Assembly (NCBI GenBank): GCA_019454105.1
Contig: CP075364.1
Location: 747,362-811,361 of the forward strand
DNA: 64,000 nucleotides
Direction: 5' to 3'
Source of the DNA: Fimbriimonadaceae bacterium
Lineage (GTDB): Bacteria; Armatimonadota; Fimbriimonadia; Fimbriimonadales; Fimbriimonadaceae
The position numbers and the translations under genes are program-made. Of this stretch, positions 57,803-64,000 are shown one piece after another. The notes beneath the pieces are model-generated. The model made no database searches and was not told where the DNA came from. It saw nothing but the letters and a program-made list of their open reading frames with translations. Each line of letters starts with the position of its first letter. The stretch's first letter is position 1.

Positions 57803-60202
57803 ATGGGCCCTTCTGAAGCCATTGACGGCATGGTCGCGCGCGTGGTCGGAGCCCCGGCAGAACCGTGGTCGCTCCTCTTGGGTCAGCTCGGCAGGGGCCT
57901 GACTTGGCTCGCGCTCGTCGGTTTCCTGGTGGCCGTCGTCGCGGGCTTGGCCGGTAAAGAAAAGGCAAGCCGGGCTGGTTATTTGACTGGGTTCGCGGGC
58001 CTTCTCGGCGCATTCTCCAGCCTCCTCGTCTTGTTCCTGACCGACCAGTTCCAATACGAATATGTCTTCGGCCACGGGGCCGCCGACCACGAAATGCGCT
58101 ACAAGATCGCGGGGGTCTGGTCAGGACAGGAAGGTTCGATCCTTCTTTGGGGCGTCTGCTCGGGACTGTTCGCCGTGCTCGCCCTCAGAGCCGTAGGCGG
58201 ATTGCGGAGGTGGTACACGGTCGTCACGGCGGCCGTGCTCGGCTGGATCTCCGCGATCTCGGTCTTCGAATCGCCGTTCGATCTGGTTCCCGGTTCGGGT
58301 GCCGTCCCGATCGTGCCTCCTACCGGGCAAGGCATGGCTCCGTCTCTCCTCAACTACTGGGTCACGATCCATCCGCCAACGATCTTTCTCGGGTTCGGAT
58401 CGCTCCTGGTCCTCTTCGGTTGGGCCACCGCCGCCGTCATCGGTCGCGATCTGGACGGCTGGATCAAGCCCGTCCGACCCTGGGCGATCACTTCGCTCAC
58501 GCTGCTGGGGCTCGGGTTGGCGATGGGCGGTTTCTGGGCCTATGAGACCCTGGGTTGGGGCGGGTTCTGGATGTGGGACCCCGTCGAGAACACAAGCTTC
58601 GTCCCGTGGTGCATGGTCGCCGCCATGATCCATGGGGCTTTCATCCAAATCGCTCGCGGCACGTGGAGGTTGGCGAACGTCGTTTTGGCGTCGGCCCCGT
58701 TCTTATCCTTCTGTTATGGCACCTTCCTCACGCGGTCGGGTTTCCTCGGCGACACCTCCGTCCACAGCTTCGCCGAGATGGACCGGTCGGCCCTTTGGTT
58801 GCTGATCACCTTGATGTTGGCTTCGATGGGCGGCTTTGCCGGCCTCTTGATCGCCAGAAGGCAGATCTTCCGAAAGGAACCGACTCAGGCCGCCCCCGAA
58901 CATCCGGTCGAGCGCGGCAACTTCTATGCCGCCGGGGTGTGGCTGCTGACGGCCTTTGCGGTCGCTACCGCCGTGGGGATGAGCGTCCCCTTGATCCAGT
59001 CGCTCAGCGGTCAAGCCCCGAAGGTCGTCGAAGAACGTCTTTACAACACGGTCCTCGCTTGGGTGTTCTTGCCGCTGATGCTCCTGATGGCGGTCGGGCC
59101 CTTCGTCAGCTGGCGCGGCATGCCGCTCCGCGAGTTGGTCGGCAGGCTTCTGAACGTCCTGGCCGTCTCGATCGGGTTGACCGGGTGCCTCATGTTGTGG
59201 CTCGTGTCGGGTTGGAACGGGTTTCCTTCAGACCGCGAGGCTCAGACAACGGTCTTCCTGAGATGGACGGTTCCCCAGACTCCTTGGATCGTCTTCGTTT
59301 CATGGTTCTGCCTGTTCGCCCTGGTGGCGAACTTCTGGCGGCTCATCGAGTCGTGGCCAAAGGCGAAGAGCTCGGTCGGGCCCTTCCTGACGCATATTGG
59401 GGTCGTGATGGCCGTCCTCGGTCTGGTCGTGTCGCGGGGACTCGAGCAACGGGAGCTTGTGACTCTGAACTCGGCCAGTCCTGTCGAGGCCTTTGGGCGC
59501 CAGTGGATGGCCGTCGGCCCCACGATGTCCTTCGCCGACCGGGACAACAAGATCGAAGTCATGGTGAACTCAAAGGAGGGGATGGGCACCATGAAACCGG
59601 GGCTCTACTATATGGGGACGAACTCAGAAGGCGAGCCGCGGCCCATGGTCTGGCCGGCGATCGACCATCGTGGCTGGTACGACCTCTACCTGGTCGTGCA
59701 CGGGATCGCCTTTGAGGCCACTGAGCCCACCGAGCTGAAGCCAGGCGAGCAAGCGTTGCTCAGGAGCGAGCAGATGTTGGTGACCTACCACGGGCTTCGG
59801 ACCGAGGGGACCCTCGGCACGGCGTCGGCCAAGTTTTTCGCAAAGCTCACCGTCAAGACACCCACTGAAACCTTCAACGTCGAACCCATGATGAGCGCCG
59901 GCGAGGGCCGCGCTCCGGCCCCAGTTGGCGACAAATACCAAATCCTCCTCACCAGGATCGACGCGGCGACGAAGGCCGCATTCGTCCAGATCAACTACCG
60001 GCAACCGGCCTATCCGGCCGAGATCTTCTACAAACCCCTGACCCTGCCCGTCTGGCTGGGGGTAGGTATCATGACCCTCGGCGGCGGCCTCGCCGCATGG
60101 TCCAGAAGGACCACGAGGCGGCGAGACCCGGGAACGGGCTTCGCCGAACCCACGTCAGATAGCGCGGAGAAAGATGCGCCTGAACCAGTTGCTCAAAGCT
60201 AA
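57803..60202 (+). CDS. ccmF: Cytochrome c heme lyase subunit CcmF
   Basis: 799 aa, ATG 57803. Polytopic membrane protein with about 14-15 hydrophobic segments. WWD heme-handling motif in LGWGGFWMWDPVENTSFVPW, conserved His in NYWVTIHPPTIFLGFG and TRSGFLGDTSVHSF, and a large periplasmic domain near the C-terminus. Longer than the usual about 650 aa because of the C-terminal region. Ligates heme from CcmE to apocytochrome c. Overlaps panD by 29 nt. ccmA-D, G, H are not in the window. Confidence 0.94.
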   Translation: MGPSEAIDGMVARVVGAPAEPWSLLLGQLGRGLTWLALVGFLVAVVAGLAGKEKASRAGYLTGFAGLLGAFSSLLVLFLTDQFQYEYVFGHGAADHEMRYKIAGVWSGQEGSILLWGVCSGLFAVLALRAVGGLRRWYTVVTAAVLGWISAISVFESPFDLVPGSGAVPIVPPTGQGMAPSLLNYWVTIHPPTIFLGFGSLLVLFGWATAAVIGRDLDGWIKPVRPWAITSLTLLGLGLAMGGFWAYETLGWGGFWMWDPVENTSFVPWCMVAAMIHGAFIQIARGTWRLANVVLASAPFLSFCYGTFLTRSGFLGDTSVHSFAEMDRSALWLLITLMLASMGGFAGLLIARRQIFRKEPTQAAPEHPVERGNFYAAGVWLLTAFAVATAVGMSVPLIQSLSGQAPKVVEERLYNTVLAWVFLPLMLLMAVGPFVSWRGMPLRELVGRLLNVLAVSIGLTGCLMLWLVSGWNGFPSDREAQTTVFLRWTVPQTPWIVFVSWFCLFALVANFWRLIESWPKAKSSVGPFLTHIGVVMAVLGLVVSRGLEQRELVTLNSASPVEAFGRQWMAVGPTMSFADRDNKIEVMVNSKEGMGTMKPGLYYMGTNSEGEPRPMVWPAIDHRGWYDLYLVVHGIAFEATEPTELKPGEQALLRSEQMLVTYHGLRTEGTLGTASAKFFAKLTVKTPTETFNVEPMMSAGEGRAPAPVGDKYQILLTRIDAATKAAFVQINYRQPAYPAEIFYKPLTLPVWLGVGIMTLGGGLAAWSRRTTRRRDPGTGFAEPTSDSAEKDAPEPVAQS

Positions 60203-60536
60203 GCTCCATCACGCCACGATCACCTACACGAACCCGGACTACGTGGGAAGCGTGGAGATCGACCGCGACCTCCTTCGTCGGGTCGGAATCGAAGACGGCG
60301 AGATGGTGCACATCTGGGCGGTCGACCACAAGGCCAGGATCGTGACCTATGCCTTTGGCGGCCCGAAAGGGGTCGTCGGACTTAACGGAGGTGCCGCGCA
60401 CCATTTCAATCAAGGCGACCGGGTCGTGATCGCCGCATTCACCCTGAGCGACGAGCCAGTCGTCCCATCAGTGGTGCATTTGGGCGAGAACAACGAAGTC
60501 GCCCGCGACATGACGCCCTTCCATGTCCTCGGTTGA
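60174..60536 (+). CDS. panD: Aspartate 1-decarboxylase
   Basis: 120 aa, ATG 60174 inside the end of ccmF. Pyruvoyl enzyme making beta-alanine for pantothenate. MRLNQLLKAKLHHATITYTN opens the protein, the self-cleavage Gly-Ser is in DYVGSVEIDRDLL, and YAFGGPKGVVGLNGGAAHHF and GDRVVIAAF are standard. Its 3' end overlaps pyrE by 14 nt. Confidence 0.95.
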   Translation: MRLNQLLKAKLHHATITYTNPDYVGSVEIDRDLLRRVGIEDGEMVHIWAVDHKARIVTYAFGGPKGVVGLNGGAAHHFNQGDRVVIAAFTLSDEPVVPSVVHLGENNEVARDMTPFHVLG

Positions 60537-61092
60537 CCTCGGGAAGCTCCTCGAAGAGAGCGGAGCCGTCCTCCGGGGCCACTTCGTCCTGACTTCGGGC
60601 CGCCACAGCGACGTCTACTTCGAGAAGTTCCGGGTCTTGGAACAACCCGAAGTCCTCTCCGCGCTTTGCGCCGAGATCGTTGACCGGTTTCGAGGCGAGT
60701 TCGACATTGTCGCTGGTCCGACGACCGGGGGCATCATCATCGCCTACGAAGTCGCCAAGCAGTCCGGAACCCGCGCCCTCTATATCGAAACTGAGGACGG
60801 CATCAAGCGGGCCCGTCGCGGCGCCACGATCGATGCGGGCGCCCGCGTCCTCGTCGTCGACGACGTCCTCACCACCGGACTCTCGGTTCAAGAGACAGCC
60901 ACCGCCGTGGAAGCCATGGGCGGAAGGGTCGTCGGGATTGGTGTCCTGATTGACCGTTCGGACACCACACTCCAGCTTCCGGCCGAGGTGTTCGCAGCCT
61001 ACCGAGTGCAAGCTCGCTCGTTCCCGCCGGACGAAGTTCCTGACTGGCTCGCCGGGATCCCAGTGGCCAAGCCGGGAACAAGAGCCCAATGA
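60523..61092 (+). CDS. pyrE: Orotate phosphoribosyltransferase
   Basis: 189 aa, ATG 60523. Makes OMP from orotate and PRPP; pyrF, the next step, is at 27605. GHFVLTSGRHSDVYFEKFRV, IVAGPTTGGIIIAYEVA and the PRPP loop VLVVDDVLTTGLSVQETATA are present. Length is typical of the Thermus-type short enzymes. Confidence 0.95.
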   Translation: MSSVDLGKLLEESGAVLRGHFVLTSGRHSDVYFEKFRVLEQPEVLSALCAEIVDRFRGEFDIVAGPTTGGIIIAYEVAKQSGTRALYIETEDGIKRARRGATIDAGARVLVVDDVLTTGLSVQETATAVEAMGGRVVGIGVLIDRSDTTLQLPAEVFAAYRVQARSFPPDEVPDWLAGIPVAKPGTRAQ

Positions 61093-61170
61093 GGGGCTCG
61101 GGCCCCCCGGCAGAGCGAACCCGGTTGGGGTAGGATAGCTCCCGACCGAGAGGTCACAGGACACAGCTTC

Positions 61171-61581
61171 ATGCCCCCTTTGAAGATCCTTGTCTGCGAC
61201 GACGAACGCCATATCGTCCGCTTGATCCAAGTGAACCTCGAACGCCAAGGTTGGCAGGTCGTGACCGCCTATGACGGCAAAGAGGGACTGGAGAAGGTCC
61301 GGGCAGAGAAGCCAGACCTTTGTGTCTTGGACGTCATGATGCCGTATATGGACGGTTTCGAGGTGCTCAAGACCTTGAGGCGCGAGCCCGAGACCGAGGC
61401 GATCCCCGTCATCATGCTGACCGCCAAGGCACAGGACAAAGACGTTTTCGAGGGCTACCACTACGGGGCCGACATGTACCTCACCAAGCCGTTCAACCCG
61501 ATGGAGCTCGTAAGCTTCGTCAAGCGGATCGCCCAGGGCCACGACGACGGAAGCGGGCCCAAGCGGTACGACCTCGGCTGA
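61171..61581 (+). CDS. Single-domain response regulator
   Basis: 136 aa, ATG 61171. CheY-like receiver only: acidic pair in ILVCDDERHIVRLI, phosphoacceptor Asp in LCVLDVMMPYMDGFEVL, Thr in PVIMLTAKAQDKD and Lys in YLTKPFNPMEL. No output domain, so it likely acts by protein contact; a PhoB/KdpE-like receiver type. TAGGAT at about 61131 may be a -10 box. The small membrane protein gene follows 12 nt later. Confidence 0.92.
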   Translation: MPPLKILVCDDERHIVRLIQVNLERQGWQVVTAYDGKEGLEKVRAEKPDLCVLDVMMPYMDGFEVLKTLRREPETEAIPVIMLTAKAQDKDVFEGYHYGADMYLTKPFNPMELVSFVKRIAQGHDDGSGPKRYDLG

Positions 61582-61593
61582 TCTCAAAAGCCT

Positions 61594-61974
61594 ATGGATT
61601 GGACCGGTGTCTTTCATCTCCTTGCCCAAGATCAGTTCTTCAGAACGGAGTTCACTCCAGCCGAGCTCCTCAGCATTGGGCTGATCCCGACGATCGTCGG
61701 ACTGTTGCTCTTCGTCTTCTTCTTGAAGCTTGAGTACAAAGGTTCTTCCAAGTACCTCAAATGGGCCGCCCTGGCTCCTTTAGTGATCGGGGTCGTCCTC
61801 GCCATGCCCGCTTGGCAGTCGTTTTACGGCGACCCGCTTTACCAGGAACTCTATGGCGGTGGGCGGAGAGACCAGATGCTCCACTCCCTCGGCGTCGTCT
61901 TGCCGATCCTCGGGGCTGTCGTCCTTGGAATCTGGGGCATCCTTTGGGACCGGCAAAAGGTCGACGAGATCTGA
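61594..61974 (+). CDS. Three-TM hypothetical protein
   Basis: 126 aa, ATG 61594. Hydrophobic segments at about residues 26-43, 55-70 and 96-115 (LIPTIVGLLLFVFFLKL, WAALAPLVIGVVLAM, LGVVLPILGAVVLGIWGIL). Conserved-looking loop FYGDPLYQELYGGG. No family recognised. Probably co-transcribed with the response regulator. Confidence 0.65.
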   Translation: MDWTGVFHLLAQDQFFRTEFTPAELLSIGLIPTIVGLLLFVFFLKLEYKGSSKYLKWAALAPLVIGVVLAMPAWQSFYGDPLYQELYGGGRRDQMLHSLGVVLPILGAVVLGIWGILWDRQKVDEI

Positions 61975-62037
61975 GGCGCGGAACCTCTTTTGAACGTAAG
62001 AATGACTAGGCGGGCGACGTAGCCCGAGACGAATCCG

Positions 62038-62976
62038 ATGGCACAGGTTGGAACAATGACGTTTCCCGCAGGGGTCGGGATGACCACGACCATGGCTCCC
62101 TATATCGAGCAAGCCCAGCGCGAGGGGCAGCTCTATATTGAGCAGCCGTATGAGCTTTATTCGGAAGACAACCATGAGGCCTGGCGACGGCTCTACAGCC
62201 GTATGGTCCCGAAGTGGGAGCAATACGCCAACGAGCACTTCATGAGAGGCATCGCCAACCTGTGCCTCGATCCTGACCGGGTGCCGCGACTGGAAGACGT
62301 CAACAAGTTCTTGTGCAACTTGACGGGGTTCCGGGCCAAGGCTGTGAGCGGGTATGTCCCGGCGTTCCAGTTCTTCGACTGTCTTCGACAGCGCGATTTC
62401 CCGACGACCATCACCATCCGCCATCAGGACAAGCTCGACTACCTTCCTGAGCCGGACATCTTCCACGACATCGCGGGCCATGTCCCGATGCACACCGACA
62501 AAGCCTTCGCCGACACGCTGGTGCGGTTCGGGGACTGCGCCCACACAGCGGCCGAGATCGCGGCAAGCATCCCGGACGAAGAAGAAAAGGTTCGAAAGCT
62601 CAGCAGCGTCATCAAGGCGATGGCCCGGTTCTTTTGGTTCACGATAGAGTTCGGACTCATGAAAGACCGCTCTACTGGTGGGCTCCGCGCTTATGGGAGC
62701 GGCCTCCTCTCGAGCTATGGCGAGCTCGAGCACAGTCTGGTCTCACCGCTCGTCCAGCGTTATCCGGTGCAGCTCGAATGGGTGATCAACCAGTACTTCG
62801 AGATCGACCATTATCAGCCTCTGTTGTTCGTCGTCGATTCGTTCGACCACCTCTTCTCCTTGGTCGACACGCTCGAAGCTTGGATGAAGGACGGACGGCT
62901 CGACAACGTCGCCCCAGGCGAGCCTGAGGTTGGTGAGTCCGATCTCAAGAGCTTCCTCCACGTCGGCGGCGCCTAG
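62038..62976 (+). CDS. phhA: Phenylalanine-4-hydroxylase-type aromatic amino acid hydroxylase
   Basis: 312 aa, ATG 62038. Pterin-dependent non-heme iron enzyme: PEPDIFHDIAGHVPMHTDKA carries the two iron His residues, WFTIEFGLMK the Glu, and AVSGYVPAFQFFDCLRQRDF, GLRAYGSGLLSSYGELEHSL are family motifs. Converts phenylalanine to tyrosine. Catalytic domain only, no ACT domain, as in bacterial forms. Convergent with the lipoprotein gene, ends overlapping by 4 nt. Confidence 0.93.
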   Translation: MAQVGTMTFPAGVGMTTTMAPYIEQAQREGQLYIEQPYELYSEDNHEAWRRLYSRMVPKWEQYANEHFMRGIANLCLDPDRVPRLEDVNKFLCNLTGFRAKAVSGYVPAFQFFDCLRQRDFPTTITIRHQDKLDYLPEPDIFHDIAGHVPMHTDKAFADTLVRFGDCAHTAAEIAASIPDEEEKVRKLSSVIKAMARFFWFTIEFGLMKDRSTGGLRAYGSGLLSSYGELEHSLVSPLVQRYPVQLEWVINQYFEIDHYQPLLFVVDSFDHLFSLVDTLEAWMKDGRLDNVAPGEPEVGESDLKSFLHVGGA

Positions 62977-63392
62977 TCACGGCTGCGGGTAAGAGCGACA
63001 TCGGGATAACCCGTTCGCCGGAACCTCAAGGTTCCGTCTTCCATGGGCTGGACGATCCGTTCCCCAGCCATCATCGCCGCCTCGGGGCCCAGCTGGGCGA
63101 CGGGCCGATCAAGGATTCGGTCGATTCGAAGTCGCCACCTCTGACCTTCTGACAGGGCAGGGCCAGACTTCTCGAAACCTTGCTCTGTCAAAACGAACCT
63201 GCCGTCGGACTTCATCGTGAGCTTCACGGTGGCGAGCGTCCCTGCGACCGAAGGGTCTTGTCCAGGCTCGATCCGAACCGGTCGCTCGCCCCTCCATTCC
63301 CCGACCACCCTCGAACGGTCGGCGCAACTGCCGACAGTGAGCAAGACGACGGCCATCAACCAAAGCCGACTGGGGTTCGGTAACCTGCCCAT
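62973..63392 (-). CDS. Small lipoprotein
   Basis: 139 aa, ATG 63392. Signal peptide with lipobox: LWLMAVVLLTVGSCADR (Cys after VGS). The mature part is a small beta domain (VVGEWRGERPVRIEPG, VKLTMKSDGRFVLTEQGFEK) resembling stress/lipocalin-like modules. Divergent from the dehydratase gene with start codons only 2 nt apart. Confidence 0.75.
   Translation of the reverse strand: MGRLPNPSRLWLMAVVLLTVGSCADRSRVVGEWRGERPVRIEPGQDPSVAGTLATVKLTMKSDGRFVLTEQGFEKSGPALSEGQRWRLRIDRILDRPVAQLGPEAAMMAGERIVQPMEDGTLRFRRTGYPDVALTRSRD
63381..63386 (+). promoter_or_regulatory. -10-like box before the dehydratase
   Basis: TAACCT within GGTAACCTGCCC (same 12-mer as before xth), 8 nt before GTG 63395; it lies inside the start of the divergent lipoprotein gene. 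Confidence 0.35.
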
Positions 63393-63394
63393 TC

Positions 63395-64000
63395 GTGGGT
63401 TCTGTCATTTTGGACGACGTCCTCGCCGCTGCGGGTCGGTTGGAAGGAGTCGCGCGTCGGACTCCGATCGTGACTTGCCGTACCTTGAACGAACTCGCTG
63501 GGGCTCAGGTGAATTTGAAGTCCGAGAGCTTCCAGCGCACGGGCTCTTTCAAGTTCCGAGGAGCGTACAACGCTCTGAGCCAACTGAGCGAACAGCAGCG
63601 GGGAAGAGGGGTCATCACGTATTCCAGCGGCAACCATGCTCAAGCCCTCGCCTGCGCGGGCCGGCTTTTGGGTTGCCGGGTCACCATCGTCATGCCCCGC
63701 GATGCCCCGAGGGTCAAGAGGGAAGCCACCGAAGGCTACGGTGGGGAGGTCATCGAGTACGATCGGGACGAGACGAGCCGGGAGGAACTTGGAATCCGCC
63801 TGGCAGCAGAAAGGGGCCTGACACTCGTTCCTCCCTATGACCATCCGCACGTGGTGGCGGGACAAGGCACTGTGGCCCTTGAGTTGATCCAGGACTCTCA
63901 ACCATTGGACCTTCTTCTGGTCTGCCTGGGCGGCGGAGGTTTGCTCAGTGGCTGCGCCGTCGCCGCCAAAGCCCTCAGTCCCCGGTGCCGCGTCGTCGGC
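63395..64000 (+). CDS. Threonine/serine dehydratase family PLP enzyme, cut by right edge
   Basis: 202 residues visible from GTG 63395; no stop before the edge. Fold-type II PLP enzyme: RRTPIVTCRTLNELAG, PLP Lys in SFQRTGSFKFRGAYNAL, ITYSSGNHAQALACAGRLLG (the SxGNHAQ loop), TIVMPRDAPRVKREATEGYG, VAGQGTVALEL and the Gly-rich phosphate loop VCLGGGGLLSG. Most like biosynthetic/catabolic threonine ammonia-lyase or serine racemase; the regulatory C-terminus is outside the window. Confidence 0.93.
   Translation, partial: MGSVILDDVLAAAGRLEGVARRTPIVTCRTLNELAGAQVNLKSESFQRTGSFKFRGAYNALSQLSEQQRGRGVITYSSGNHAQALACAGRLLGCRVTIVMPRDAPRVKREATEGYGGEVIEYDRDETSREELGIRLAAERGLTLVPPYDHPHVVAGQGTVALELIQDSQPLDLLLVCLGGGGLLSGCAVAAKALSPRCRVVG

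Overview
The window is one contig of a GC-rich (roughly 60-65 percent by eye) Gram-negative-type bacterium. It has a flagellar basal-body operon, a lipoprotein, an AMIN/amidase_3 cell-wall amidase, system I cytochrome c maturation genes, a CsgG-like secretion protein, a fused HisA-HisI-HisE protein, GTG/TTG starts in overlapping gene pairs and many starts without a Shine-Dalgarno sequence. I read this as most compatible with Armatimonadota (Fimbriimonadia-like). That is an inference from gene content and style only; no marker gene settles it.

Region 1, 1-14805: an accessory island. It carries a partial membrane protein, a receiver-like protein behind a 28-codon ORF, a small secreted aromatic-rich protein with a decayed inverted copy, and then a co-oriented cassette: a 1230-aa methyltransferase-like/triple glycosyltransferase/TPR protein, a NifU-like protein lacking most cluster ligands, a Gly-rich Cys-containing polypeptide, and a 1089-aa YD-repeat (RHS) protein. 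The RHS protein is split from its C-terminal tip by a stop codon followed 1 nt later by a new start. The tip carries a phospholipase A2-like His-Asp motif and is followed by a two-TM immunity candidate. A second, orphan RHS tail follows with the same split junction, a different Cys/His-rich tip and its own TM partner gene. The island seems to end at 14761-14805 in a 3' fragment of a tRNA-Lys(CTT) gene that begins inside the anticodon loop, the usual scar of tyrosine-integrase insertion.

Region 2, 14806-24920: a minus-strand histidine operon (hisG-hisB-hisH-hisF-hisA/I/E-hisD) with start/stop overlaps at five of its six junctions or nearly so, flanked on both sides by a C-run/GTTACG/G-run palindromic repeat. 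Then a CsgG-like protein, a secreted cysteine-protease-fold protein and small DUF3303/YCII proteins.

Region 3, 25010-45261: housekeeping and envelope genes: EamA-type protein, DinB, tRNA-Glu, aldehyde dehydrogenase, pyrF-mutY, PAP2 phosphatase, amidase plus GerMN protein, tRNA-Val, S10 peptidase, DUF2779 nuclease-like protein, secreted proteins, a DapA-like protein, xth, nitrilase-family protein, accB and glgP.

Region 4, 45314-52560: the flagellar operon flgB-flgC-fliE-fliF-fliG-fliH-fliI-fliJ, then a lytic transglycosylase and a MotE-like protein, led by a 5' region whose ribosome-binding site lies in a hairpin. tRNA-Arg follows.

Region 5, 52657-64000: secreted DUF6263-like protein, zinc-ribbon protein, esterase, threonine aldolase, RNase H-like exonuclease, ccmE (CXXXY type) and ccmF, panD, pyrE, a response regulator, an aromatic amino acid hydroxylase, a lipoprotein, and the start of a threonine/serine dehydratase that runs off the right edge. 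At about ten genes a TANNNT-like box sits 5-8 nt before the start codon with no ribosome-binding site, suggesting widespread leaderless transcription.
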